Assembly: GCF_018131005.1 (NCBI RefSeq)
Contig: NZ_JAFCJK010000001.1
Coordinates: 682,001 to 746,000, forward strand
DNA from: Bradyrhizobium lablabi
Lineage (GTDB): Bacteria; Pseudomonadota; Alphaproteobacteria; Rhizobiales; Xanthobacteraceae
Reading direction: 5' to 3'
DNA: 64,000 nt
Numbering within the stretch: position 1 is the stretch's first letter; the number at the start of each line of letters is the position of its first letter. Below the pieces are notes generated by a model that ran no database searches, was not told the DNA's origin, and saw nothing but the letters and a program-made list of their open reading frames with translations. Below are positions 55,838-63,987 of this stretch, piece by piece. A program made the translations under genes and the position numbers.

Positions 55838-56230
55838 TCAGGGCTTAACCGGGACGAACGCCGTTTTTCCCTTGTCGACAATATGGACAGCCAGCAGCTT
55901 GAATGTCTTGTCGCCGGTTACCGTAAACGCTCCGTGTGGCACATCACGGACGTTGATTCTCGATACGCCAGTCGTTGGCGTGAGTGTCTTTCCGTCCGGA
56001 GTTTCCAGCGTAGCGCCCTCTAGCACATAGAAGGCTTCCTCGCCCGGGTGAGTATGTAGCGCGCTCACAGCGCCAGGCGGGTACTCCACCAAGCTAACGA
56101 TGATTTCCATATTAGTGCCTGTCAAATCGCCTTTGGCGAGTTCGGTTCGCTTGGTCGTCGGCGTTTGAGCAGCCGCCGAAAATGTCAGTCCCAGTCCAAC
56201 GAGTGCAATCGAAGCTGCTTGCTTAATCAT
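55838..56230 (-). CDS. Secreted cupin-domain protein
   Basis: ATG 56230, with GCGGGAGCGATAG upstream, begins a 130-residue precursor with signal IALVGLGLTFSAAAQ. The cupin_2 core has SALHTHPGEEAFYVLEGA (two His, Glu) and VPHGAFTVTG (third His). The metal site appears complete. The substrate is unknown; relatives include small periplasmic cupins found beside dehydrogenases. It lies just downstream of the decayed hydrolase but is convergent with nothing. Confidence 0.87.
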   Translation of the reverse strand: MIKQAASIALVGLGLTFSAAAQTPTTKRTELAKGDLTGTNMEIIVSLVEYPPGAVSALHTHPGEEAFYVLEGATLETPDGKTLTPTTGVSRINVRDVPHGAFTVTGDKTFKLLAVHIVDKGKTAFVPVKP

Positions 56231-56593
56231 CTATCGCTCCCGCATTTTATGAAACAAGTGCAGTAAAGCACGATGAGCACGGACAGACCACTGACAGCGG
56301 CAGGCCGGGCCGCAGCACAGGCGACGGGCAGGCCAGCAAACGAAGCGGCGAATTACCGCGCAAGCTGCGCCTGCGCAGAGGCGGACACGCGCCGCAGCCT
56401 GCCGCGCCGGCGGGCGGCCCACACAAACGAGCCTGTGTTCCGTTGTGGCTCATCCCTGCCGAGCACCGACGTCAGCTTTGACGACGAGTTTCGGAGGCGT
56501 AGCGGCCTCGCTATCCGCCACCACTTGGAATTTCGTCGAGATTGACGCAGACATTCGCCTGCGCGAATGGTGTTGCCGTTGAGCCGGGCTTGC
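56231..56593. other. Gap of 363 bp, nothing recognised
   Basis: A GC-rich stretch with no supported gene, RNA or clear terminator between the leftward cupin gene and the hydrolase that ends at 56594. Confidence 0.4.
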
Positions 56594-57340
56594 CTAGTTC
56601 AGTTTTGCCAAGAACGTGTTGATCGCGTCAGCAGCTTGTTTCGGCTGCTGGCACATCCACCAATGACCAGCCCCTGCCAAAACGGCAACCTTTGCCTTGG
56701 CGCGCTCGGCAGAACGTCGCGCAAGCGTCTCGCCGCCGCAGTAGTGATCTTCCGTCGCGATCAGCGCCAGGCCGGGCTTGGCGGCTGCCCGCGGCAACCC
56801 GGCTCCGAGATCGCGCATCACCGGTTGGGCGGCCGATCTGTACACCGCCAGGATTGCCCGGCCCAAGTCCGTGTTCGCACCTGCAGCTACTTTCCGAGCA
56901 ATCGCCGAGCTCATGCCCAAGCTCTCGTACCGCTGTGCTCGGGCCTCGGCCGGCATGCTTGTCATCTGCGCAACCGCCTGCTCGCCGACGTCCGCCGTCT
57001 GCCAAGCCTGCGCCATGTCGTGCCAGACGTAATCCGCATCGAAGCATCCCAAAATATCGCTCGTCCAGGACCGTATCAGGCCTGGATGCTCCATTGCGAT
57101 CCGGATGACGTGCCCGCCGCCCCAGTCATGCCCCACGAGATCGATCGGTTGTGCCAACTTCCCGAGTTCGCCGGCAAGCCAGTCGCGATAGGCGTCCGTG
57201 GAACAGTCAAAGCCGGGAGGGATCGCAGAGCCAAATCCGGGCGGAGACAAACGAACAACGTCATCGCTTCGCAGATACGGGACGAGATCGTCCCAGATCG
57301 CCTCCGTTTCAGGATTTCCGTGAACAAGAACAATCGTCAT
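56594..57340 (-). CDS. Alpha/beta hydrolase (epoxide hydrolase/dehalogenase-like)
   Basis: Start ATG 57340, after TGGGAGTAGCTTCG, gives 248 residues; a far longer frame upstream is not family-like. Features are the oxyanion segment VLVHGNPETEAIWDDL, the nucleophile elbow GHDWGG with Asp as nucleophile, and the final AGAGHWWMCQQP His. An Asp nucleophile points to epoxide hydrolase or haloalkane dehalogenase mechanisms rather than esterase. It is cytosolic, a lone gene, and divergent from the Gre-factor homologue across 324 bp in which nothing else is seen. Confidence 0.87.
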   Translation of the reverse strand: MTIVLVHGNPETEAIWDDLVPYLRSDDVVRLSPPGFGSAIPPGFDCSTDAYRDWLAGELGKLAQPIDLVGHDWGGGHVIRIAMEHPGLIRSWTSDILGCFDADYVWHDMAQAWQTADVGEQAVAQMTSMPAEARAQRYESLGMSSAIARKVAAGANTDLGRAILAVYRSAAQPVMRDLGAGLPRAAAKPGLALIATEDHYCGGETLARRSAERAKAKVAVLAGAGHWWMCQQPKQAADAINTFLAKLN

Positions 57341-57664
57341 CGAAGCTACTCCCAAACGACATTTGCCGCACGTGCCTGGGCGCGGAGCGCCGTATTCAAG
57401 ATTATTGAACGTATCGCTTCGCTCATAGCGACGAAAAGCCGCTTCAAGGTATTTTCTTTTGCTCGGGATCACGACATTGGGCAGACTTGGCGTCACTGCC
57501 TTTGATGCTGTGGACGCCTCCTTTACTGACACGAGCGCGCCAAGGAGCGGGCGCCGTTTGAGTCGCGCTTCCGAACGGACTGGCCATCGGATGCCACGGC
57601 CACTATCTGGATATAGAGAGAAGTTGGCGCGCGGGGCGCGTGCCTTGCCGTGGGAGTTCCGCAC

Positions 57665-58147
57665 GTGAGCGTCGCATTCACCAAGGAAGAGAGTGCAGAA
57701 ACCGCATCCGAGACGCAGCTGCCGGACCGCCCGATCTCGCCTCACCCGAACCTGGTCACGCCGGCTGGCATGGAGGTCCTGGAACTGCAATTGAAAGAGG
57801 CGCAGGAAGCTTACAGTATCTCTCAAAAACTCGAAGATGTGAACGAACGCCGCCGGCAAGGCGCGTTGCCGTTGCGCGACCTGCGTTATTTCACTGCGCG
57901 CGTCCGGACAGCTCAGGTCGTTCCCGATCCAACCGCGTTCGATACCGTCAGCTTCGGAAGCACTGTCACCTTCAGCCGCGACGATGGGCGCGTGCAGACG
58001 TATCGGATCGTCGGCGAGGACGAGGCCGACCCGAAGAGGGGCATGATCTCCTTTGTTTCACCGATCGCCAGGCTCTTGATGGGCAGGCCGGTCGGAGACG
58101 TAATCCAGGCGTCGGGTCAGGAAATCGAAATCGTCGCGATCTCGTAG
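57665..58147 (+). CDS. GreA/GreB-family transcription elongation factor homologue
   Basis: The likely start is GTG 57665, nine bases after GGGAG; a GTG at 57650 is the alternative. The ~160-residue protein has a helical N-terminal part (TPAGMEVLELQLKEAQEAYS). A Gre C-terminal FKBP-like domain follows with FGSTVTFSRDDGRVQTYRIVGEDEADPKRGMISFVSPIARLLMGRPVGD, here only summarised by its first and last blocks FGSTVTF and ARLLMGRPVGD. The N-terminal coiled coil is short and lacks the usual acidic tip, so it may be a Rnk/GreA-like factor that binds RNA polymerase without full cleavage activity. The family is secure. Confidence 0.85.
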   Translation: MSVAFTKEESAETASETQLPDRPISPHPNLVTPAGMEVLELQLKEAQEAYSISQKLEDVNERRRQGALPLRDLRYFTARVRTAQVVPDPTAFDTVSFGSTVTFSRDDGRVQTYRIVGEDEADPKRGMISFVSPIARLLMGRPVGDVIQASGQEIEIVAIS

Positions 58148-58313
58148 CGAGCGGGACACCCTCGCACACCATCTCAGATTTCGTTCGATCACTCCCAAAC
58201 GTGACGCAGATTGTATTGTCCATGATGAGGTCGCACTACGGCCACATCCTGCACAAGATCCGCATTGATGGTTTGCCCGTGGAATGGGCGACGGATGTAC
58301 TCGCGACCACGAC

Positions 58314-58348
58314 GAAAGCCCCCGGTGTTTGCCGCGCCGGGGGCTTTC
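58314..58348. terminator. Strong bidirectional hairpin between convergent genes
   Basis: GAAAGCCCCCGG (58314-58325) pairs perfectly with CCGGGGGCTTTC (58337-58348) across an 11-base loop. The A and T at the stem ends give an intrinsic-terminator form in both directions, between the Gre homologue (ends 58147) and the DUF3551 gene (ends 58358). Confidence 0.78.
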
Positions 58349-58357
58349 ATCTCGGGT

Positions 58358-58624
58358 CTACCACGGCTGTGATCTGTAGGGCCGAGCCGGCATCGGCTTC
58401 CCTGCATAAGCGTAAAAAGGGTTCACCAGGCACGTCGCTGGCAGGCCTCCGGCTGTTGCTGCACACTGCGCCAACGAAGTGAAGATGCAATCCATCCGCT
58501 CCCCCACTTTCTCGCCAAAGACGTGCATGCACACGGGATAGCGGGGATCGTACATCTGGGCGGATGCCGGTGTTACGGCCACCAGCGTACCCAGCACGAG
58601 AGTGGCGCAGCTAAGTAATCTCAT
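58358..58624 (-). CDS. DUF3551 domain secreted small protein
   Basis: ATG 58624 follows CAGGAGTTTCGCA and gives 88 residues with a signal peptide (CATLVLGTLVAVTPASAQ). The mature part YDPRYPVCMHVFGEKVGERM then CIFTSLAQCAATAGG and CLVNPFYAYAG carries four Cys in the same spacing as the DUF3551 protein at 54590. The function is unknown. It ends ten bases before a strong hairpin on its strand. Confidence 0.87.
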   Translation of the reverse strand: MRLLSCATLVLGTLVAVTPASAQMYDPRYPVCMHVFGEKVGERMDCIFTSLAQCAATAGGLPATCLVNPFYAYAGKPMPARPYRSQPW

Positions 58625-58885
58625 TGCGAAACTCCTGCTACTCCCAGCCAGTCCGGCCTGGTGGGGAGGGTGGGAATCAAAGGCCTTGGACGTGTAGCCA
58701 ACATAGACGTTGCCAGCAAATCGCGAGCAATTCGCCAATGCCGGGAGGATTGCGCTCGAGCCTGGAAGACAAGGGGCTGGAATTCTTGTGGCGCGGCCCT
58801 GATGACGCCGTCAAAGAAATCAGGAAATGGTCTCAATAGCGGGTGAGCCTAAGGACCGCGCAGGCTGCGATTGGCGCCTTTTCCG

Positions 58886-59365
58886 TCACTCACCGTTGCG
58901 ATGCAATTTCGCGTTCAAGCAGGCAAGCAACGCGTGCCAGTGTTCGGCCTGGCGGCGCTGGAACAGCATCAGCTCGAAACCGTGACGTGCGACATGGTCC
59001 TGCGGAATCTCGTCCCAGCCGCGGTGCTCGACCGTCACACGCGTCTGGTCCCCCACCGCCTCGAAGCGCACGTCGAGCTGCGTGGACTGGCCGGGGGCGA
59101 ATGTCGCGTGACGCCAGGAGAGTGCGAGCCTTTCGCCCGGTTTCCAGACGGTAATGCGGCCGACCTCGAACTCTTTTCCGTTCGTCAGCGCCGCGACAAG
59201 CCGCCCGCCTTCCCCTGGTTCAAAGCGAAGATCGCCGTCACCGCGCGGCGTCAGGGAAAACAAGGGATTCGGCCGCCACCATTCGCCGATCTCCGCGGTG
59301 AAGGCCTCAAAGGCCCGCAACGGTGTCGCATCGACGCGGATTGAAACGATGACCGCCGCGGTCAT
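58886..59365 (-). CDS. SRPBCC (AHSA1/START-like) domain protein
   Basis: Start ATG 59365 overlaps the ArsR stop as ATGA. The 159-residue protein has the Aha1/SRPBCC pattern: IRVDATPLRAFEAFTAEIGEWW at the N-terminus, WKPGERLALSWRH in the middle, and FELMLFQRRQAEHWHALLACL as the long C-terminal helix over the ligand cavity. In many rhizobia such a gene follows an ArsR regulator and takes part in a small-molecule or toxic-compound response. The ligand is unknown. Confidence 0.88.
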   Translation of the reverse strand: MTAAVIVSIRVDATPLRAFEAFTAEIGEWWRPNPLFSLTPRGDGDLRFEPGEGGRLVAALTNGKEFEVGRITVWKPGERLALSWRHATFAPGQSTQLDVRFEAVGDQTRVTVEHRGWDEIPQDHVARHGFELMLFQRRQAEHWHALLACLNAKLHRNGE

Positions 59366-59691
59366 TTCCGCTTCTTTTCGACATGCGCCTTGAAGGCGGA
59401 AAGTTGCGCCGACCACATCGCTTCGGTGTCCGCGAGCCAGCGTTTCATCTCCGTCATGGCGCCGGCTTTCAGCGCATAGATACGAACGCGCGAGTCAAAT
59501 TCGGGATGGGTTTCCTCGACGAGCCCGCCCTGCTTCAGCTCACGCAAATGCCGGCTCATCGCCGGCGCCGACAGGCCGAGCGCGTCCGCGAGTTCGCCCG
59601 CCCGGCGCGGCCGCTCGCCAAGCAGTTCCACCGCGTGGCGGCGATGCGGGTCGGCAAGCGCCGCGAAGGTCTTGTCGATGCGGGAGCTCAA
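59362..59691 (-). CDS. ArsR-family transcriptional repressor (TTG start)
   Basis: The 109-residue winged-helix protein reads KTFAALADPHRRHAVELLGE then LADALGLSAPAMSRHLRELK as the recognition helix. It lacks the metal-binding Cys of ArsR/SmtB, as in the group paired with SRPBCC proteins. No ATG fits; the start is TTG 59691, which overlaps the VOC stop as TTGA. Its stop overlaps the next ATG as ATGA, so all three genes are translationally coupled. It is likely to repress its own operon, perhaps at the AT-rich stretch near 60195-60235. Confidence 0.87.
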   Translation of the reverse strand: MSSRIDKTFAALADPHRRHAVELLGERPRRAGELADALGLSAPAMSRHLRELKQGGLVEETHPEFDSRVRIYALKAGAMTEMKRWLADTEAMWSAQLSAFKAHVEKKRK

Positions 59692-60158
59692 TCGAGCCGC
59701 GTCCTTGTTGTGAAGCCGCTCGCTCCGTCCCACTGTTCCGGCGTCATTCTTTTCTCGGTGACCCCGAAGGTCCAGATATGTCCCTCCGGGTCGCGCGCGC
59801 GATAGGTGCGATCGCCGTAGAACTGAGTCGCGGGCTCCTGCAGGATCTCCGCGCCCGCTTCGCGCGCGCGCTTGCAATGAGCGTCGATGTTGTCGCCTAC
59901 CGCGAGCTGGACGTGAACGGTCTGCGTGTTCTTGCCACCGACCGATTTCGGGCTCTTGTGATCGGCGCTCCACTCGTTGCCGACCATGACGACGGAGCTT
60001 CCGAAGGTCATTTCCGAATGGCCGAGATTCCCGTTCGCGTCGAGAAGGACGAAGAGCGGCTCAAACCCGAACGCCTCTTCGAGCCAGCGATATGCGGCCT
60101 TGGCGTCCTGATAGCAGACGGCGCTTGAAAGCCCTTTGGGCCGGTAGGGATCAGTCAC
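59688..60158 (-). CDS. VOC (glyoxalase/bleomycin resistance) family protein
   Basis: The preferred start is GTG 60158, after GGGGAGAATGAC, giving 156 residues. Signatures are RPKGLSSAVCYQDAKAAYRW, FGFEPLFVLLDANGNLGHSEM and the terminal YRARDPEGHIWTFG with the Glu of the VOC metal site. It is the first gene of the VOC-ArsR-SRPBCC operon. This group (PhnB/YdfO-like) is often annotated as glyoxalase or bleomycin-resistance protein, but the actual substrate is unknown. Confidence 0.88.
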   Translation of the reverse strand: MTDPYRPKGLSSAVCYQDAKAAYRWLEEAFGFEPLFVLLDANGNLGHSEMTFGSSVVMVGNEWSADHKSPKSVGGKNTQTVHVQLAVGDNIDAHCKRAREAGAEILQEPATQFYGDRTYRARDPEGHIWTFGVTEKRMTPEQWDGASGFTTRTRLD

Positions 60159-60348
60159 GTCATTCTCCCCTCGAACAGCAGCCCTCGATGCCATTCATTT
60201 AACAGAAATGGAAATATTTGTCAATTATTGAAACCAACTCGCCTCAGACCGACGACGTCGAAGGTCGCCCAGGACGAGACCGCAGCCATGCCTGCGATGA
60301 ACGCGTTCACCGCCTCCGGCACGCTGCTGTTCGATATCTCGCCTCGTC

Positions 60349-60422
60349 GAGCATGATCTCCGCGCGAACGCTACGCGTTTGTCGCGAGGAGAACCGCGAC
60401 GCGCTTTTCCCGGATCATGCTC
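60349..60422. repeat. Rhizobial intergenic inverted-repeat element
   Basis: GAGCATGATC (60349-60358) and its complement GATCATGCTC (60413-60422) bound a 74-bp GC-rich element with internal self-complementarity (CTCCGCGCG... CGCGCTTTTC). It has the form of short palindromic repeats scattered in Bradyrhizobium genomes. It ends 5 bp before the outer-membrane gene stop and may act as its terminator. Confidence 0.65.
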
Positions 60423-60427
60423 TGGGC

Positions 60428-61453
60428 TCAGTACTTCCGCACGACCGGCTTCGCCGATGCCGGCTCCGGCGGCGCCGGCGAAAGCTGGAAAGTCGCCCAC
60501 GCTGTCCATCCATCGGGCCGGTTCTCCGCGGCGAAATCCTTGTACCCCCTCAAGTTGAGATAGCCCTGATAGCCTTCCGCGACCGGGAAGATGAATCCGA
60601 CCTGCGGTCCGATACCGAGCACGCGCCCCTTGAAATCGCCCAGTGTCGCACCGGCGCCGCTGTCGCCGGTGAGCTGCTGGAAATAATAGCCGGCCAGCCC
60701 CACGTGCACGTTCTTGGCGACAAACTGCGAAAGGCCCCAGTCGAGATGGAAGTCGATGCCGTTCTGGTATTGGAGATTGTGATTCTTTCCGCTGTAGGTC
60801 ACGCCCGCAAGAACGGAAAACTCATGTCCGCTTTTTGGATCGAGGTAGGTATAGGCACCACCGACATCGACTGCGGTATATCCATAGTTCAGATTGGCGA
60901 GGCGATTGCTGTCGTAGGTGCCGCTCGGGATGTTGCCAAAGATGTAGACCATCTCGTTGTTCACACCCTGATTCCATTTCAGGGTGCCCTGGTAGAAGAC
61001 ATCAGAGACGGTCGCGCGGTTATCCGTTGCGGTACCGGAGACCGTATTTCCCCTGGGTCCCGTCAACGTCGCGTCGATACCGACGCCAATGTTTCCGGGG
61101 GCGGCAAGGACAGTAAAGCCCGCCTGTCCACCAAGAACCGGCTGCGCCCAGGTATAGGTGACCCCCTGCACGAGAACGTCCGCATGCGCGTTGAGGCCGG
61201 CAACCACGGAGCCGGGTACGCCGTTGCTGGTGACGAAGTTTTTCCCGCCCCCGGCGCTTTGCTGGAGGTGGATATAGATCGTCTCATAGGCCCAGCCGGG
61301 CACAGCCGGGGCGGCGGTCAGGCTTGCAAATGCGCCGGGAAGCCAGAAACTGACTCCGCCTTGGTCGGCGAATGCGGCGTGCGGTATTGCCGTCACGGCG
61401 AGAACGCAGACGGACCCAAGTAGAGTCTGCTTGCGGCGCGCGATCATGTTCAT
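60428..61453 (-). CDS. Outer-membrane beta-barrel (SphA / phenol-pathway MetA-like)
   Basis: The 341-residue precursor has a signal peptide (VTAIPHAAFAD). Its alternating beta pattern has GVSFWLPGAFASLTAAPAVPGW at the start, LANLNYGYTAVDVGGAYTYL in the middle and YQGYLNLRGYKDFAAENRPDGW with a final aromatic strand WATFQLSP. This is the SphA/MetA-pathway outer-membrane family, seen beside aromatic-degradation genes and thought to import hydrophobic compounds. It follows two DUF1254 genes in the same direction, 51 bp after the second. The substrate is unknown. Confidence 0.85.
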   Translation of the reverse strand: MNMIARRKQTLLGSVCVLAVTAIPHAAFADQGGVSFWLPGAFASLTAAPAVPGWAYETIYIHLQQSAGGGKNFVTSNGVPGSVVAGLNAHADVLVQGVTYTWAQPVLGGQAGFTVLAAPGNIGVGIDATLTGPRGNTVSGTATDNRATVSDVFYQGTLKWNQGVNNEMVYIFGNIPSGTYDSNRLANLNYGYTAVDVGGAYTYLDPKSGHEFSVLAGVTYSGKNHNLQYQNGIDFHLDWGLSQFVAKNVHVGLAGYYFQQLTGDSGAGATLGDFKGRVLGIGPQVGFIFPVAEGYQGYLNLRGYKDFAAENRPDGWTAWATFQLSPAPPEPASAKPVVRKY

Positions 61454-61504
61454 CCTGGTCTCCCCACTTGAAAGTTACACCCATCGCACGGATGCCCCCG
61501 CGCC

Positions 61505-62524
61505 TCAATTTACCGCCTGCGCCTCCGGGAATTTCCACTTGCCGCTCAGGATCTCCGCGCGCGGCCGATAGAGCCGGACGGTGTAGTTCCAACCCTTCAT
61601 GATCGGCAGGCAATTCGGAATCCTGCCGTCGCAACTGCCGAACTGGATGGCGATCGAACCGTCGGCGGATTTCTTCGCGGTGATGTTGTTCAGCGTATAG
61701 GCATCATAGGAGTTCTTCTCGAAGTATCCCTTCGCGTTGTAGACGCTGACCGACCAGAACGCGTCGACGGGCACATCCCTGACGGTAAGCTTGTAGACGG
61801 TCGCGCCGTCGTTCTTCGCGGGCGTGACGCTGAGATAGGTCGCGTCCTTGTCCGGATTGCCACCCCAGCCGGCGGCGGTGCCGATCAAGTGCCGCACAGG
61901 ATCGACCTGCCCCTTGGGTCCAAACGCATGCGCAAAGCCGCCGGTATGATCATTCAGCACTAAAAGCGCATCACGGATGCTTTTCTGACTTTCCGGATCC
62001 CAATTCGGCAATTCGAGCCTGCCCGTGCCCTTCTGGTTGACCTTGATAGCGTCCTGCAGCGCATGCACCTGGGCAAGATCCTTCGGGTCGTTTGGATCGA
62101 CCAACGTGCGGATTCCGACGACGGCGTAGCGCGTCCCGACATTGTCGCGCGTCAACGTTCGTTTGCCGGCTCCGTAATACACCGCGGGCACGTAGTGATC
62201 CTCATTGATCACCTGCAGCGACATGAAGCGCTTTCCGGCGTCCGGCATCGCAATCGTCACCGGACCGGCGTCGAGGTCGAACACTCCGGACGTATAGAGC
62301 GTGTCACGGTTGAGCCGGATGACGTCCTGCTTGTCGATGCTGGCCGGTTCGCGGCGATGCACAAGCTTCCCAAGGCCGGCGTCCTTGGCAAGGTTGCCGA
62401 TGTAGCGATCGGACTCCGCGCGGGCGAAATTGGCGACCGTGACGGGCACCGGTGCCTGGCCGAATGCAGACGACGCCGCAAGACAGGAAGCTGTGGTCAT
62501 CGCGAGCAAGAGACGGGCCTTCAT
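61505..62524 (-). CDS. DUF1254/DUF1214 secreted protein (second copy)
   Basis: ATG 62524 follows ATATGGAGGGTGGA and gives 339 residues with a signal peptide ending near SSAFGQ. The N-terminal half has the DUF1254 pattern (IDKQDVIRLNRDTLYTSGVF, then MSLQVINEDHY), and the C-terminal half the DUF1214 pattern (DVPVDAFWSVSVYNAKGYF, NNITAKKSADGSI, NCLPIMKGWNYTVRLYRP). It is shorter than its neighbour because the DUF1254 part is reduced. The family is periplasmic or secreted, of unknown enzymatic role. Confidence 0.88.
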   Translation of the reverse strand: MKARLLLAMTTASCLAASSAFGQAPVPVTVANFARAESDRYIGNLAKDAGLGKLVHRREPASIDKQDVIRLNRDTLYTSGVFDLDAGPVTIAMPDAGKRFMSLQVINEDHYVPAVYYGAGKRTLTRDNVGTRYAVVGIRTLVDPNDPKDLAQVHALQDAIKVNQKGTGRLELPNWDPESQKSIRDALLVLNDHTGGFAHAFGPKGQVDPVRHLIGTAAGWGGNPDKDATYLSVTPAKNDGATVYKLTVRDVPVDAFWSVSVYNAKGYFEKNSYDAYTLNNITAKKSADGSIAIQFGSCDGRIPNCLPIMKGWNYTVRLYRPRAEILSGKWKFPEAQAVN

Positions 62525-62559
62525 TCCACCCTCCATATTTTTCTTAACTGATTCTCTTC

Positions 62560-63987
62560 TCACTTCGTCGCGCCGCCGGCCGTCGTGGCGAGGCGTTCGA
62601 CGTCGGGCAGCTTCCAGCTGTGATCGAACAGCGGCTTCTCCGGTCCGTAGAGGCGGAACAGGAGCTCGAACTTCCGGTTCGGATCGGTCGGCACCCAATT
62701 GGCCTCCTTGTCCTCGGGCGCCTTCGGGCCGAAATAGACATCGACCGAACCATCGGCGTTCTTCTTGATGTCCGGGCTGATCGAGGCACGGCTTGCGCCT
62801 GGCATATTGCGGACCAGCGCGTGCGTCTCGCGGTCGTATACGGTCGCCGACCAGTATTGCCTGACGGGCGAGTTGGCCGGCACGGTCAGACGATAGGTGG
62901 CGGCGCCGTCGAACGGCCGGCCATCCTTGTCCTTGTTGACCATCAGATAGAACTGCGCCGTTCCGATGCGCTTCACCCCGGTAAAACCGAGCGTGTATGT
63001 CACGCCCCGCGCGTCGATCGGATAGGCGTTCGGGTCGGCGTAGCCGCTCCCTGCCGCCTTCACCATCTCCGCCATCGCGGCCGGGAACCAGCGGATGCCC
63101 GGATTGATCACGGGAAAGCCCGCGTCATAGCGCTGCTCAAGCAGAGCATGCGCCTCGCGCGCGGCCTGATCCAGGATCGCGACCGTCTTCTGATCCGGAT
63201 TGAACGGCTTGCCTTTCTCGATACCGATCGTAGCGAGCTGATCGATCATGACGCGATCGCGATCGAGCCACGGCTCATTCTGCACGACGCGATCGAGGCT
63301 GCGATAGAAGCTCGCATCATAGGGGATCGTGGAGTCGAACAGGACATCATAGGCATCGGTGAAACTGGTGGGCGGCGGGTTGGCCGCCTGCGCCAGCGGG
63401 TAGACCTTGATCTGCTTGCCATAGGCCACCGACTTCGCGACGTCAGTGTCGCTGTGGCTTGCGAGATTCGAGCGCAGCAGCGCGAAGCCGCTGAAAGTAT
63501 CGGACTGCAGCGCGATATAGCCGGCCGGCGCCTCGCCCTTGTAGCCGGGCGGCAGGATCAGGTACTTGCCGCCCAGTCCCTTGTCGGCTCCTTCGGGACC
63601 CGCGTCCTCCAGCGGCATCTGCCAGGCCGTGACGATATTGCCTGCGATCGACCCGCCCTGTGCCGGCGGTATCTCGATCACGATCGGGCCGTCCTTCACG
63701 TTCCAGAACGACATCAGGTAGATCGCATCCGGATTGGGCGTCAGCGTCTGGTTCTTCCAGTTCACCGGCTTCGACCAGTAGACGATCTCGTTGACCTTGG
63801 CCTTGGTGCTGTTGAGCATCGCCTGCAGCATCAGGTCGGCATTGACCGCAGGCATCGCCCAGATCATGGCCTCGACGGCGCGGCGATGGACATTGCGGGC
63901 GGCAAGATCGTCGGACGACGGCACCTGGGCATGGGCGATTGCGACCGATAGTATCAGCGCGAAGGCTCCGGCTACCGACTTCGTCAT
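62560..63987 (-). CDS. DUF1254/DUF1214 secreted protein (first copy)
   Basis: The 475-residue precursor begins with signal AGAFALILSVAIAHAQ. The DUF1254 domain (about 30-200; RAVEAMIWAMPAVNADLMLQ, TLTPNPDAIYLMSFW) is followed by a helical linker and the DUF1214 domain (about 330-460; SPVRQYWSATVYDRETHALV, IKKNADGSVDVYFGPKAPE, FELLFRLYGPEKPLF). This is the full-length form. Relatives are large secreted proteins linked in places to antibiotic or hydrophobic-compound handling, but no activity is established. It is the first gene of a DUF1254-DUF1254-outer-membrane protein operon with 35- and 51-bp gaps. Confidence 0.9.
   Translation of the reverse strand: MTKSVAGAFALILSVAIAHAQVPSSDDLAARNVHRRAVEAMIWAMPAVNADLMLQAMLNSTKAKVNEIVYWSKPVNWKNQTLTPNPDAIYLMSFWNVKDGPIVIEIPPAQGGSIAGNIVTAWQMPLEDAGPEGADKGLGGKYLILPPGYKGEAPAGYIALQSDTFSGFALLRSNLASHSDTDVAKSVAYGKQIKVYPLAQAANPPPTSFTDAYDVLFDSTIPYDASFYRSLDRVVQNEPWLDRDRVMIDQLATIGIEKGKPFNPDQKTVAILDQAAREAHALLEQRYDAGFPVINPGIRWFPAAMAEMVKAAGSGYADPNAYPIDARGVTYTLGFTGVKRIGTAQFYLMVNKDKDGRPFDGAATYRLTVPANSPVRQYWSATVYDRETHALVRNMPGASRASISPDIKKNADGSVDVYFGPKAPEDKEANWVPTDPNRKFELLFRLYGPEKPLFDHSWKLPDVERLATTAGGATK

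Noticed and set aside
62620..63951. A 443-codon plus-strand frame opposite the first DUF1254 gene
   Set aside because: Arg/Asp/His-rich shadow composition and no start signals.
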